A DNA stretch of 64,000 nt from Syntrophomonas sp. DTU018 (GTDB lineage Bacteria; Bacillota; Syntrophomonadia; Syntrophomonadales; Syntrophomonadaceae): positions 45,133 to 109,132 of the forward strand of contig LFSR01000022.1 in the NCBI GenBank assembly GCA_001513155.1, in the 5' to 3' direction. Under the pieces are notes generated by a model, which was not told the DNA's origin, searched no databases, and worked only from the letters and a program-made list of their open reading frames with translations. Each line of letters opens with the position of its first letter. Within the stretch, counting starts at the first letter, position 1. Positions 45,719 to 55,243 of this stretch are shown here, piece after piece. A program made the position numbers and the translations under genes.

Positions 45719-46789
45719 TTGAACACCATTAATCGCACTCAACTGCTGGGCATGAACTGTAAGCAATTGGAAGATTATATGCTGCAAATTGGACAGCCCA
45801 GATATCGAGGCAGGCAAATATACAAGTGGATTTATCAAAAAGATATCAGCTCCTTTTATGAAATGAGTGATATTCCCAAGGAACTGCGCCGGCAATTAGA
45901 TGAGACAGCAGTAGTGTCCATACCCAGGGTTTTAAAACAGCGGGTATCCAAGGACGGAACCCGTAAATTTCTAATGGAATTAGAGGATCGCAAACGTATT
46001 GAAACCGTAGTAATTCCTCAGGGAGAGGGACGAGGGTCTCGCTATTCCCTGTGTATTTCTACCCAGGTAGGCTGCCCCATAAGTTGTGCTTTTTGTGCTA
46101 CAGGGTCATCCGGTTATCACCGCAATTTGCAATCCCATGAAATGGTGGGGCAATTTTTAAGTTCACGCCGGGAGCTTAAAAAGCGCTTGAAAAAGAACGA
46201 CGATAATATAATCAGCAATGTGGTCTATATGGGCATGGGGGAACCTTTTCTAAACTATGATCAGGTAATAGCTTCAGTTTACCTGCTCATCGATCCCCAG
46301 GGTATAAATCTCGGCCAGAGGCATATTACCATTTCCACCTCGGGAGAAGTAAAGGGGATCAAGCGGTTAGCAGAAGAAGATCTCCAGATAACACTGGCCA
46401 TATCCCTGCACGCTCCCAATGATCAGTTGCGGGATCAGCTGGTGCCCCTTAACCGCAAATATCCTTTGGGCCAGTTGATGGAAGCAGTGGAGTACTACTT
46501 AGATAAGACCAATCGACGGGTTACCTTTGAGTATATTATGCTGGACGATGTGAATATAAGCAGGGAACATGCCCATGAACTCATTAAGATGGTCAAACCA
46601 TTGCTAGCCAATATAAATCTTATTCCCTATAATGAAGTAGAGACATTGCCTTTTAAAAGACCATCCAGTAATAAAGTTTGGCAGTTTTACCACTGGCTGG
46701 TTGAAGGAGGGTTAAATGTCACTATCCGCGAAGAACGGGGCGGGGATATTGAAGCAGCCTGCGGACAGTTGTATGTTAAAGAACGCTAG
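45719..46789 (+). CDS. rlmN: 23S rRNA A2503/tRNA A37 methyltransferase
   Basis: RlmN is a radical-SAM enzyme. The 356-residue protein has CPISCAFCATG as its cluster triad, YMGMGEPFLNYD, and the C-terminal Cys of EAACGQL that forms the intermediate adduct. The TTG start is 4 bases after rsmB and follows AAGGAGG. Confidence 0.96.
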   Translation: MNTINRTQLLGMNCKQLEDYMLQIGQPRYRGRQIYKWIYQKDISSFYEMSDIPKELRRQLDETAVVSIPRVLKQRVSKDGTRKFLMELEDRKRIETVVIPQGEGRGSRYSLCISTQVGCPISCAFCATGSSGYHRNLQSHEMVGQFLSSRRELKKRLKKNDDNIISNVVYMGMGEPFLNYDQVIASVYLLIDPQGINLGQRHITISTSGEVKGIKRLAEEDLQITLAISLHAPNDQLRDQLVPLNRKYPLGQLMEAVEYYLDKTNRRVTFEYIMLDDVNISREHAHELIKMVKPLLANINLIPYNEVETLPFKRPSSNKVWQFYHWLVEGGLNVTIREERGGDIEAACGQLYVKER

Positions 46790-46833
46790 GTTTTCTGGCT
46801 TCTGCAGGTTTCAGCATTTGAGGTGCTCGTTTA

Positions 46834-47547
46834 ATGAAAGTTGTTGGGATTTCAGACATTGGATTAGTGCGTAAAAAAAATGAGGATGCTTTTTGGATAG
46901 ACGAAAAGCAGGGCTTTTTCCTGGTCTGTGATGGTATGGGGGGGCATCGCGGCGGTGAAGTTGCTTCCCGTATGGCGGTCCAAACTATCAGCCAATCCAT
47001 GAAGAACTCTGCATCCTCCGATGCCCGGGAGAGGCTTATACAAGCTATTGAAACAGCCAATCAAGCTATTTTAAAAGCCGGTCTGGAAAATGAACACCTG
47101 TTTGAAATGGGTACAACTGTAACGGCAGTGCTGGTGGACGGTTCCCGTTTGCTGGTAGCCAATGTAGGGGACAGTGGGGTCTTTCTTATCCGCAGCAACA
47201 CTATTCGCAAAATAACCCGCGATCATACCCTTGCCGAGGAGATGCTCTCCCACGGAATATTAAAGCCCGAAGAAATGAGAGGAAATGCTTACAACCATAT
47301 CTTAACTCGAGCTTTGGGTGTAGACGATCAGGTAGAAATAGATTTATTCAGCGAAGAGATATTAGCAGGTGACATTCTGCTGATGTGCAGTGATGGTTTA
47401 ACTGATATGCTTATCCCCGATGAGATACTGGAAATCATTCTGGCTCACAGCGATGACTTAGAGACTGCCGCCAACAGTTTAATCAGCAAAGCTTTGGAAA
47501 AAGGCGGCTTTGATAATATTACTATTGTGCTCTTAAGCTTCAACTAG
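46834..47547 (+). CDS. prpC: PP2C-family protein phosphatase
   Basis: PrpC (Stp) reverses phosphorylation by PrkC. The 237-residue enzyme has RKKNEDAFW, VCDGMGGHRGGEVAS, LVANVGDSGVFL, CSDGLTD and GGFDNIT, giving all metal-binding Asp/Gly residues. The ATG follows TGAGGTG. It sits 13 bases before prkC, the usual phosphatase-kinase pair. Confidence 0.96.
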   Translation: MKVVGISDIGLVRKKNEDAFWIDEKQGFFLVCDGMGGHRGGEVASRMAVQTISQSMKNSASSDARERLIQAIETANQAILKAGLENEHLFEMGTTVTAVLVDGSRLLVANVGDSGVFLIRSNTIRKITRDHTLAEEMLSHGILKPEEMRGNAYNHILTRALGVDDQVEIDLFSEEILAGDILLMCSDGLTDMLIPDEILEIILAHSDDLETAANSLISKALEKGGFDNITIVLLSFN

Positions 47548-47560
47548 GAGGTAAAAACAG

Positions 47561-49396
47561 TTGGCAGGGACAGTTTTACAGGATAGATATGAATTGCTGG
47601 AGAAAATCGGCGAGGGCGGAATGTCCATAGTATATAAAGCCCGCTGCAGAATACTGGACCGTATTGTAGCTGTAAAAGTACTTAAAGAGGAATTTGCCAG
47701 GGATGAAAGCTTTGTGCACCGGTTTAAAACGGAAGCCCTGGCTGCTGCCAGTTTGTCCCATCCCAATCTGGTAAATATTTATGATGTAGGACAACAGGGT
47801 GACTGCTATTACATAGTCATGGAATATGTTCAGGGACAGACTCTCAAAGAGTTGATTGAGGCAGAAGCACCTTTGCCTGTTGAAAAAGCGGTCGATATAG
47901 CCATAATGATTTGCGATGGTTTGCATTATGCCCATGAAAAAGGCATTATTCACCGGGATATAAAACCCCAGAACATTTTAATAACTGATTTTGGAATTGT
48001 TAAGGTAGCTGATTTCGGCATTGCCCAGGCCATGACCACTAAAACTATAACCTTTGGAGGAAATGTAGTAGGGTCGGTACAGTATATATCTCCCGAGCAG
48101 GCCAAGGGTGAACCTTTGACCAGGGCTACTGATATTTACTCACTGGGATGTGTCATGTACGAAATGTTGACCGGACGGATTCCCTACGATGCTGATAGCC
48201 CCATCACCATAGCTTTAAAACATATTCACGATGACATTCCCTCGGTGAGAGATTATAATACGGAAGTTCCCTTGGGTTTAGAAGGTATTATTACCAAAGC
48301 CATGGAGAAATTGCCCCAGCATCGCTTTGCTACAGCCGAAGAACTGCGTAATGCTCTGTTAAACTTTCATAGCCAGCATTTTTCCTCCTATACCAGTAAA
48401 CATAAAAATGGCAAAACCTTGATCATGGCTCCGCTGTCAGAAGGGAGAGATCAAGAAGTGGCTAAGAAAAAACTGCGGCCAGCCGCCGCCATTGCCCTGC
48501 TGGCTGTTCTGGGATTGTTCCTGGGCATTTTAAATGGCCTCAGCGGAAGTTTCTTCGGTGAGGAAGTAGAGGTGCCGGATTTAGTGGGAATGAGTTTAAA
48601 GGAGGCCGACCAGGAGCTATCTAAATTGGGTTTGAAGCTTAAGGTATTGTCTGAGCAGTACGACAGCGAAATAGAAAAGGACCATATAATCAGCCAGGAA
48701 TATGTGAAGAGCTTCAAAGTGAAAAAAGGACGAGAAATAGGAGTGGTAGTCAGCAAGGGCATACAATTGCAGAAAGTACCCGATATTGTGGGTATGGACA
48801 GAAGTGTGGCCGAGATAGAGTTGCGCAACCATGGTTTTCGGGTAGGCAAGATAGATACGATTCATGATGAAAAGTATGCTGAGAATCAAGTTATTTCCCA
48901 AAATCCCCGAGCGGGGACGGAAGCCGAACCAGGGGAATATGTTGACCTTATGATCAGTGAAGGGCCGGCTCCAGAACGGGTTACTATGCCCAGCCTGATC
49001 GGTTTGGATCTGAAAACAGCTCGCCAAACTCTGGAGGAACTGAAGTTAAAGGTAGGAGAAGTAACCAAGCAGGAAAGTGATGCTTATTTTGCTGACCAGG
49101 TCGTAGCCCAGGATACCCAGGCAGGGGTATTGGTGGATCAGCAAACAGCCATAAATCTCACCGTCAGTTTAGGGCCGGGACCTGCGGCTCAGGCTCGCAG
49201 TCTGGAGTTTGAATTGCCCAGGGATAAGGATTACTACAAAGTAGTGGTTAAAGTTAAGGATACCCGCGGGGAGAGAAAAGTATATGATCAGATGCACGAA
49301 GGCGGGGACACGGTAATAATTGGCATCAGTTATTTTGGCAGCGGTCAGGCAGAGATTCAATTGAATGGTACCCCATATCGTACCATTAATCTATAA
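47561..49396 (+). CDS. prkC: Serine/threonine kinase with PASTA domains
   Basis: The 611-residue membrane kinase PrkC senses muropeptides and cell-wall state. The kinase (about 8-265) has IGEGGMSIVYKA, catalytic VAVKVLK, IIHRDIKPQNIL and VADFGIAQ. One membrane helix near residue 315 (AIALLAVLGLFLGIL) leads to three PASTA repeats (EVPDLVGMSL, KVPDIVGMDR and TMPSLIGLDL) and a C-terminal beta region. The TTG start follows AGGAGG. PrkC triggers spore germination by peptidoglycan fragments in B. subtilis, which fits a spore-former. Confidence 0.97.
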   Translation: MAGTVLQDRYELLEKIGEGGMSIVYKARCRILDRIVAVKVLKEEFARDESFVHRFKTEALAAASLSHPNLVNIYDVGQQGDCYYIVMEYVQGQTLKELIEAEAPLPVEKAVDIAIMICDGLHYAHEKGIIHRDIKPQNILITDFGIVKVADFGIAQAMTTKTITFGGNVVGSVQYISPEQAKGEPLTRATDIYSLGCVMYEMLTGRIPYDADSPITIALKHIHDDIPSVRDYNTEVPLGLEGIITKAMEKLPQHRFATAEELRNALLNFHSQHFSSYTSKHKNGKTLIMAPLSEGRDQEVAKKKLRPAAAIALLAVLGLFLGILNGLSGSFFGEEVEVPDLVGMSLKEADQELSKLGLKLKVLSEQYDSEIEKDHIISQEYVKSFKVKKGREIGVVVSKGIQLQKVPDIVGMDRSVAEIELRNHGFRVGKIDTIHDEKYAENQVISQNPRAGTEAEPGEYVDLMISEGPAPERVTMPSLIGLDLKTARQTLEELKLKVGEVTKQESDAYFADQVVAQDTQAGVLVDQQTAINLTVSLGPGPAAQARSLEFELPRDKDYYKVVVKVKDTRGERKVYDQMHEGGDTVIIGISYFGSGQAEIQLNGTPYRTINL

Positions 49397-49412
49397 CGTT
49401 AAGGAGGTTTTT

Positions 49413-50297
49413 ATGACCGGCCAGGAAGCCGTTGGACTGGTATTTAAGAACTACAGCGGCTTTTATTATGTGCAAGCTGTGGAGGGACAAGTTTACGAAT
49501 GCAAAATCCGCGGCAAGCTTAAAGAAACTGTAGTCAGCGGCGACTGGGTTACTTTTACCCCATTGGATTCCGGACGGGGTATAATAGAATCCATACAGGA
49601 GAGAAAAAACCTATTATACCGGCCCAAGATAGCTAATGTTACTATGGTACTTATAGTTATGGCTGTTGACAGACCTGCTCCCAGTCTAGCCTTGCTGGAC
49701 CGTCTGCTGTTGTTGGCAGCTCTGCAGAAAATAGAACCATGTATTTTGCTGAATAAATGTGATTTGGAACCAGATGCCAAAGCCAATTTAATTATGGATT
49801 ATTACCCGCAAGCAGGTTTCAAAGTATTGTCCATTTCTGCCAAACAGCAATTAAATCTGGAAGCAGTTCGTGACCTGCTCCAGGGTCAGATAGCAGTTCT
49901 GGCCGGTCCCAGCGGGGTGGGCAAGACCAGTCTTATCAACACCCTGACGTACGGTCTTAACTTAAAAACACAGGAAGTAAGCAGAAAAATAGGCAGAGGC
50001 AGGCATACCACCCGCCATGTAGAGCTTTTCCCCATAGATAAGCAAGGATGGATTGCCGATACTCCTGGATTCAGCGTTTTGGACCTGCCGGCAATGAAAA
50101 GTACTGAACTGGCTGATTATTATCCTGATTTTTCAGTATTCAGAGAGGAATGCCGGTTTACCGATTGTTTGCATTTCCGGGAAAAAGAGTGTGGGGTTAA
50201 AAATGCTCTGGAAAACGGGAAGATACCTGACTTCCGCTATAATAATTATATTCAGCTTTTAGAAGAAGTTATGGAAAAGGAGAAATGCTATCGATGA
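49413..50297 (+). CDS. rsgA: Ribosome small-subunit GTPase A
   Basis: RsgA checks 30S maturation. The 294-residue protein has an N-terminal OB fold and a circularly permuted GTPase with motif order LLNKCDLE (G4), ISAK (G5), GPSGVGKTSL (G1) and DTPGF (G3). A zinc finger follows, CRFTDCLHFREKEC. ATG 49413 is chosen after AAGGAGG; the open frame continues upstream into prkC without a site. It overlaps or nearly abuts rpe. Confidence 0.96.
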   Translation: MTGQEAVGLVFKNYSGFYYVQAVEGQVYECKIRGKLKETVVSGDWVTFTPLDSGRGIIESIQERKNLLYRPKIANVTMVLIVMAVDRPAPSLALLDRLLLLAALQKIEPCILLNKCDLEPDAKANLIMDYYPQAGFKVLSISAKQQLNLEAVRDLLQGQIAVLAGPSGVGKTSLINTLTYGLNLKTQEVSRKIGRGRHTTRHVELFPIDKQGWIADTPGFSVLDLPAMKSTELADYYPDFSVFREECRFTDCLHFREKECGVKNALENGKIPDFRYNNYIQLLEEVMEKEKCYR

Positions 50298-50950
50298 TAT
50301 TGCTAGCCCCCTCCATATTGTCCGCTAATTTTGCCCGTCTGGGAGAGGATATTTCTCAAGTGGAGCAGGCAGGAGCCGATTGGCTGCATATAGATGTTAT
50401 GGATGGGCATTTTGTACCCAATATTACCATCGGCCCACAGGTTGTAAAGGATCTGAGAGCCGTAAGCAAGCTGGTATTCGATGTTCATCTTATGATAGAA
50501 AACCCGGATGAGCACATTCCCGCTTTTGCTAAAGCAGGCGCCGATTTTATTACCGTTCATGTGGAAACCTGCCGTCATCTCAACCGGACCATTAATTTAA
50601 TACGTGAGAACGGCTGCCGTCCCGGAGTGGCTATAAATCCAGCCACACCAGTCTGCCTGGTTGAACCCTGCCTGGCAGATATCGATTTAGTCCTGGTAAT
50701 GAGCGTTAATCCAGGTTTTGGAGGGCAGGATTTTATACCTGGTGCTATCAGCAAGATTGAACAGTTAAGGAAGATTTCGGAGGAAATGAATAAAGACTTG
50801 TTTATTCAGGTTGACGGAGGAATTAATCTGGAAACGGGACGCAGGGTAGTTCAGGCGGGGGCTAATGTTTTAGTTGCAGGTTCTTTCATTTTTCGTTCCC
50901 CTGATCCAACTCAGGCGGTAGCAGACCTGAAGAAAGCCGTCGCCTATTGA
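50294..50950 (+). CDS. rpe: Ribulose-phosphate 3-epimerase
   Basis: Rpe interconverts ribulose and xylulose 5-phosphates. From ATG 50294 it has 218 residues, starting MILLAPSILSANFARL. DWLHIDVMDGHFVPNITIG, VHLMIENPD, VMSVNPGFGGQ and QVDGGIN give the metal and phosphate sites. An ATG at 50285 has the AAGGAG site almost against it; the start at 50294 gives the family's usual N-terminus. It overlaps the end of rsgA by 4 bases and is the last gene before the riboflavin region. Confidence 0.95.
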   Translation: MILLAPSILSANFARLGEDISQVEQAGADWLHIDVMDGHFVPNITIGPQVVKDLRAVSKLVFDVHLMIENPDEHIPAFAKAGADFITVHVETCRHLNRTINLIRENGCRPGVAINPATPVCLVEPCLADIDLVLVMSVNPGFGGQDFIPGAISKIEQLRKISEEMNKDLFIQVDGGINLETGRRVVQAGANVLVAGSFIFRSPDPTQAVADLKKAVAY

Positions 50951-51001
50951 CCACCGGTGCGCTTAAGTGCTAAGATTAAGGCAAATTTAATAGGTTTATT
51001 T

Positions 51002-51109
51002 TTCTTCGGGGACGGGTGAAATTCCCTACCGGCGGTAGAGCCCGCGAGCCGCAAGGCAGGACCCGGTGCAATTCCGGGGCCGACAGTGAAAGTCTGGATG
51101 GGAGAAGAA
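51002..51109 (+). ncRNA. FMN riboswitch aptamer (RFN element)
   Basis: The conserved RFN blocks occur in order: GGGGACGGGTGAAATTCCC, TACCGGCGGTAGAGCCCGCG, AGCCGCAAGGCAGGA, GGTGCAATTCCGG, GGCCGACAGTGAAAGTCTGG and ATGGGAGAAGAA. It binds FMN and controls the ribDEBAH operon starting 133 bases downstream. Confidence 0.97.
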
Positions 51110-51110
51110 A

Positions 51111-51191
51111 AATAATATGGCATGGCGCGTATTTTCACGGTGCCATATTATTTGTGCTTTTAAACTCCGAAGAATACAACGGAGTTTTTTT
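51111..51191 (+). promoter_or_regulatory. Expression platform of the FMN riboswitch
   Basis: A long hairpin AATAATATGGCA/TGCCATATTATT (51111-51122 with 51141-51152) comes first. A terminator AAACTCCG/CGGAGTTT with T run follows (51162-51191). High FMN should favour the terminator. How the first hairpin takes part in switching is not clear from reading alone. Confidence 0.8.
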
Positions 51192-51242
51192 ATTACCCTT
51201 TTTGATGCAGGGTATTGGATATAAGATAAGGTGGATTTCCAT

Positions 51243-52346
51243 ATGGGCAATGATGACCTTTACTACATGCAAAGAGCCTTGGAACTAGCCGAGCTTGGAC
51301 TGGGGCGTACCAGTCCCAACCCGGCAGTGGGGGCAGTAATTGTAAAGGATGGAGTAATAGTCGGCGAAGGATATCATCAAAAGGCGGGTACCCCTCACGC
51401 TGAGATACACGCTCTTCGCCAGGCAGGAGAACTTGCTCGGGGAGCTGATATTTACGTTACTCTGGAACCCTGCAGTCATTACGGGAAAACTCCTCCCTGC
51501 GCAAACGCCTTAATTGAAGCAGGTATAAAAAGGGTGGTAGCAGCAGTACTTGATCCCAATCCGCTGGTGGCAGGGCAGGGCATGGAAATATTAAAAAGAG
51601 CGGGAATTGAAACTCAGGTAGGAGTACTGGAAGAACCAGCTCGCAAGCTCAATGAAGCTTTTTTTAAGTTTATAACCACCCAGCGGCCTTTTGTGGCCAT
51701 CAAAACCGCCATGACTTTGGATGGAAAGATTGCCACCAGGCAAGGAAATTCTCGCTGGATTACTTCTGCGGAAGCGAGAAAATATGTACATCAACTTCGC
51801 AACCGCTATGATGCTATTATGGTCGGTATTGGCACAGTATTGGCTGATGATCCCATGCTCAATACTCGCTTGGACGATCCTGCCGCCCGAGATCCGGTAC
51901 GGGTTATTATCGACGGGCAGTTGTATCTGCCCCTGAATAGTCAGATTGCAAAGACCAGCTATAAGCAGCCTACCCTGGTATATACTTCCCGCAATGCGGA
52001 TCGGCAGCGAGAAAACGCATTAAAGGAACAAGGATTGGAAATAATCCGTGTCGGTGGAACTGAGAACAATCTAGACCTGGGCCAGGTTATGGACGACCTG
52101 GGCAAAAGAGGTTTGATTAGTATTCTGGTGGAAGGAGGCGCTGGACTTAATGCTTCCTTGCTGGAGCAAAAGCTAGTGGACAAACTATACTGGTTTATAG
52201 CTCCCAAAATCATAGGCAGCCATCAGGCTCCGGGACCAGTAGCGGGAACAGGAGCAGCTGCTATGGATGAGGCCATACTTTTGTATGATATAGAGCAGCA
52301 GCAGATCGGAAATGACCTGCTGATTAAAGCTTACACAAGGTGGTGA
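51243..52346 (+). CDS. ribD: Riboflavin biosynthesis deaminase/reductase RibD
   Basis: The 367-residue bifunctional RibD deaminates and reduces the pyrimidine intermediate. The deaminase (1-145) has GRTSPNPAVGAVIV, PHAEIHAL and EPCSHYGKTPPC with zinc ligands. The reductase has TLDGKIATRQGNSRWIT and LVEGGAGL. ATG 51243 is 8 bases after AAGGTGG; the GTG at 51231 overlaps that site. Confidence 0.96.
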   Translation: MGNDDLYYMQRALELAELGLGRTSPNPAVGAVIVKDGVIVGEGYHQKAGTPHAEIHALRQAGELARGADIYVTLEPCSHYGKTPPCANALIEAGIKRVVAAVLDPNPLVAGQGMEILKRAGIETQVGVLEEPARKLNEAFFKFITTQRPFVAIKTAMTLDGKIATRQGNSRWITSAEARKYVHQLRNRYDAIMVGIGTVLADDPMLNTRLDDPAARDPVRVIIDGQLYLPLNSQIAKTSYKQPTLVYTSRNADRQRENALKEQGLEIIRVGGTENNLDLGQVMDDLGKRGLISILVEGGAGLNASLLEQKLVDKLYWFIAPKIIGSHQAPGPVAGTGAAAMDEAILLYDIEQQQIGNDLLIKAYTRW

Positions 52347-52350
52347 GGCA

Positions 52351-52998
52351 GTGTTTACAGGTATCATCGAAGAAATCGGCTATGTACAGCGTATTACTCA
52401 ACAATCCAATTCCGCCCAAATTCAGATCAAAGCCAGCAAAGTATTGGAAGATGCTGCAGTGGGGGACAGTATTGCGGTTAATGGTGTCTGCCTGACCGTA
52501 GTTTCCTTTGATTCTCAGCATTTTACCGCCGATGTTATGCCTGAAACTATAAGCAAAACTACCTTAAGAGACTTAAAACCGGGCAGTCCGGTTAACCTGG
52601 AACGTGCTTTAAAGCTTGGCGGCAGGCTGGGAGGACATATCGTTCAGGGACATGTTGATGCTGTGGGAACTATTGTGCAGAAACAAGTTTTGGAGATAGC
52701 TATTATATACCGGATACAAGCCCCTGAAGAATTGCTGCAATATGTAATTCCCAAAGGATCAATTGCTATAGATGGGATTAGCCTGACTGTAGTAGATGTT
52801 TTTACCGACAGTTTTACCGTTTCGATAATTCCCCATACTGCTCATGCCACGATTCTGGGCGGCAAAAATCCCGGTGACAAAGTTAACCTGGAAAGTGACA
52901 TTATCGGCAGATATGCTCACTATTTAATGAAACGTAAAGACAGCGAAGAAAAGAAGGAATTGGATATGGCATTTCTGGCTCAGCACGGTTTTATATAA
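52351..52998 (+). CDS. ribE: Riboflavin synthase alpha chain
   Basis: The 215-residue lumazine-converting synthase has two homologous barrels, each with a NGVCLTV- or DGISLTV-type block. It starts [10 protein letters not shown] and includes [13 protein letters not shown]. The GTG start is 4 bases after ribD. It dismutates two lumazine molecules into riboflavin. Confidence 0.96.
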   Translation: MFTGIIEEIGYVQRITQQSNSAQIQIKASKVLEDAAVGDSIAVNGVCLTVVSFDSQHFTADVMPETISKTTLRDLKPGSPVNLERALKLGGRLGGHIVQGHVDAVGTIVQKQVLEIAIIYRIQAPEELLQYVIPKGSIAIDGISLTVVDVFTDSFTVSIIPHTAHATILGGKNPGDKVNLESDIIGRYAHYLMKRKDSEEKKELDMAFLAQHGFI

Positions 52999-53012
52999 GG
53001 AGGAGCGGAAAA

Positions 53013-54215
53013 ATGTTTAAATTTAATACCATTGAGGAAGCAATTAGCGATATCCGGGAAGGTAAAATGGTAATTTTAGTGGATGATGAGGATCGGGAGA
53101 ACGAAGGGGATGTAATTGTGGCTGCCGAAAAGGCTACCCCGGAGATAATAAATTTTATGGCTACCTATGCCAGGGGTCTTATCTGCGTGCCCATGACCGG
53201 TGAACGGCTGGATGAATTGGAGATCCAGCCCATGGTACTGGATAATACCGATAACCACGAAACAGCTTTTACGGTTTCGGTAGATTATAAAACAACTACT
53301 ACCGGAATATCTGCCCATGAAAGAGCGGCAACCATAGCAGCTTTACTGTCTCCTGAAGCTAAACCCTCTGATTTCCGAAAACCAGGGCATATATTCCCCC
53401 TGCGGTACAAAGAAGGAGGAGTCCTGCGCAGAGCTGGCCATACAGAGGGATCAATAGATTTGGCTCGACTGGCAGGTTTATACCCGGCAGCAGTTATCTG
53501 CGAAATCATGAACGATGACGGAACTATGGCCCGGGTTCCTGAGCTGATGGATTTTGCTGAGAAGCATGGTCTGAAAATTGTAACCATCGCTGATTTGATA
53601 GAATACCGGCGGCGGACGGAGAAACTAGTCAGAAGGGTAGCTGACAGCAAGCTTCCTACTCAATATGGCGAATTTACAGCAGTAGCTTACGAGTCCATAT
53701 TGGATAACAAGGGACATATAGCCCTGGTTAAAGGGGAATGGGAACAGGATGAACCAATTCTGGTGCGGGTACATTCTGAATGCTTAACTGGAGATGTTTT
53801 TGGCTCCAGACGGTGCGACTGCGGTGAACAATTGGCCACGGCTCTGACTATGATTGAAAATGCCGGCAAAGGAGTACTTCTCTATATGCGCCAGGAAGGA
53901 CGCGGCATAGGATTGGTAAACAAAATACGCGCCTATCACTTGCAGGATCATGGCCGGGATACGGTGGAAGCCAACTTGGAATTAGGTTTTCCCGCAGATT
54001 TGCGTGATTATGGTATCGGAGCCCAAATACTAGTTGATCTGGGAGTACGAAAAATGCGGCTTATGACCAACAACCCCAAAAAAATTAGGGGTTTGGAAGG
54101 ATACGGATTGGAGATAGTCGAACGAGTTCCCATAGAGATTCCCAGCAAGGAGGAAAATCGTTTTTACTTGCAGACCAAGAAGGAAAAAATGGGCCATATG
54201 TTGGCCGGAATATAA
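53013..54215 (+). CDS. ribBA: Bifunctional DHBP synthase/GTP cyclohydrolase II
   Basis: The 400-residue RibBA supplies both precursors of lumazine. The RibB part (1-200) has [13 protein letters not shown] and [21 protein letters not shown], here cited as two halves ([15 protein letters not shown]). The RibA part has [20 protein letters not shown] with zinc Cys, and [19 protein letters not shown] precedes the ATG. Confidence 0.97.
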   Translation: MFKFNTIEEAISDIREGKMVILVDDEDRENEGDVIVAAEKATPEIINFMATYARGLICVPMTGERLDELEIQPMVLDNTDNHETAFTVSVDYKTTTTGISAHERAATIAALLSPEAKPSDFRKPGHIFPLRYKEGGVLRRAGHTEGSIDLARLAGLYPAAVICEIMNDDGTMARVPELMDFAEKHGLKIVTIADLIEYRRRTEKLVRRVADSKLPTQYGEFTAVAYESILDNKGHIALVKGEWEQDEPILVRVHSECLTGDVFGSRRCDCGEQLATALTMIENAGKGVLLYMRQEGRGIGLVNKIRAYHLQDHGRDTVEANLELGFPADLRDYGIGAQILVDLGVRKMRLMTNNPKKIRGLEGYGLEIVERVPIEIPSKEENRFYLQTKKEKMGHMLAGI

Positions 54216-54233
54216 ACTTAAGGAGGAATAGCA

Positions 54234-54695
54234 GTGCGGGTATTGGAAGGAAAACTGGTAGGAGATGGGCAGCGAATAGGTATTGTGGTATCCCGTTTTA
54301 ATGAGTTCATAACCAATAAACTGTTGTCGGGATGTTTGGATACCCTGCTGCGGCATAATGTAAATCAACAGGACATTGACGTGGTATGGGTTCCGGGTGC
54401 TTTTGAGATACCTCTGACAGCCCAAAAGATGGTGCAGCGTGGCTATGATGCGGTAATATGTCTGGGAGCAGTTATCCGCGGCGCTACCCCCCATTTCGAA
54501 TATGTGTCAGCCGAAGTAACCAAGGGAATTGCTCAAGTAGCTCTGAGTACGGGAGTACCGGTAATCTACGGTATAATAACCGCTGATACCATAGAACAGG
54601 CTATAGAACGTGCTGGAACTAAGGCAGGCAACAAGGGAGTGGATGCAGCTAACAGCGCTATCGAAATGGTTAACTTGATGAAACAGCTTCTGTAG
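54234..54695 (+). CDS. ribH: 6,7-dimethyl-8-ribityllumazine synthase
   Basis: The 153-residue RibH has [40 protein letters not shown] with the catalytic His, and a C-terminal [17 protein letters not shown] start after AAGGAGGA. It is the last gene of the FMN-controlled operon. Confidence 0.97.
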   Translation: MRVLEGKLVGDGQRIGIVVSRFNEFITNKLLSGCLDTLLRHNVNQQDIDVVWVPGAFEIPLTAQKMVQRGYDAVICLGAVIRGATPHFEYVSAEVTKGIAQVALSTGVPVIYGIITADTIEQAIERAGTKAGNKGVDAANSAIEMVNLMKQLL

Positions 54696-54702
54696 CCCAG
54701 TT

Positions 54703-54740
54703 AAGACCTCTGCCGTTTCCATTTGGCAGAGGTCTTTTTT
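54703..54740 (+). terminator. Terminator of the rib operon
   Basis: AAGACCTCTGCC and GGCAGAGGTCTT form a perfect 12-bp stem with a ten-base loop, then TTTTTT. Confidence 0.95.
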
Positions 54741-54821
54741 CTTATCCCTTCTTTTTTAATCCTTCTTAACCTTCTTTTCTGGTTTAGCAACTCTTCATAA
54801 AAAGTTGCCCTCATAAATAAA

Positions 54822-54841
54822 GTGAACCAAAAATGGTTCAC
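54822..54841. promoter_or_regulatory. Candidate enhancer site for a sigma-54 activator
   Basis: GTGAACCA and TGGTTCAC form a perfect inverted repeat with a four-base centre, the size of a dimer-binding site. It lies about 270 bases before the -24 element. Confidence 0.55.
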
Positions 54842-55112
54842 CATGATGCAATATCGTAGCAGTGCATGTATCAACAGCGTTCTTATTGGATGGTTTCAGA
54901 TTTATCCGGGTGTTTGCCAGGAAAATCCCTTAATGATGAGGCTGAATGATCCATAAATGAATCATCTTGCAAGTCCCAAATGACGGTGTTCCAGTGAGTA
55001 TGGAATTAAATGGATTACGGAATTTTATTAAAAATATGATAAAATTCGTCCTGCGGGCATTATTTTGAGTAAAGAGTATATTAAAACAAATTGGTTTTTG
55101 TTTTGGGACAGG

Positions 55113-55130
55113 TTGGCACGATAATTGCAT
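55113..55130 (+). promoter_or_regulatory. Sigma-54 promoter of abfD
   Basis: TTGGCACGATAATTGCAT has the invariant GG and GC exactly 10 bases apart and matches TGGCAC-N5-TTGCA fully. It is 113 bases before the abfD start. Confidence 0.9.
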
Positions 55131-55243
55131 TATAGATGGGCAGGATTGCAAGGGGCGCAGGGGAGGCATGATTTTCCCAGAGGATGATCATACCTCAACA
55201 CAAGCGCAATAGGGATACAAAAATGAAAATGAGGTGATTTATT

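Larger units (their letters stand above)
54741..55243. other. Long regulatory region upstream of abfD
   Basis: No gene is seen in these 500 bases. They contain a perfect 8-bp inverted repeat (54822-54841), a sigma-54 promoter (55113-55130), and a leader hairpin with GAGG-x-ATGAT/ATCAT-x-CCTC around 55164-55197. Confidence 0.7.

Noticed and set aside
54930..55169. 79-codon minus-strand frame across the sigma-54 promoter of abfD
   Set aside because: No ribosome binding site, and it overlaps the promoter element; composition is not protein-like.
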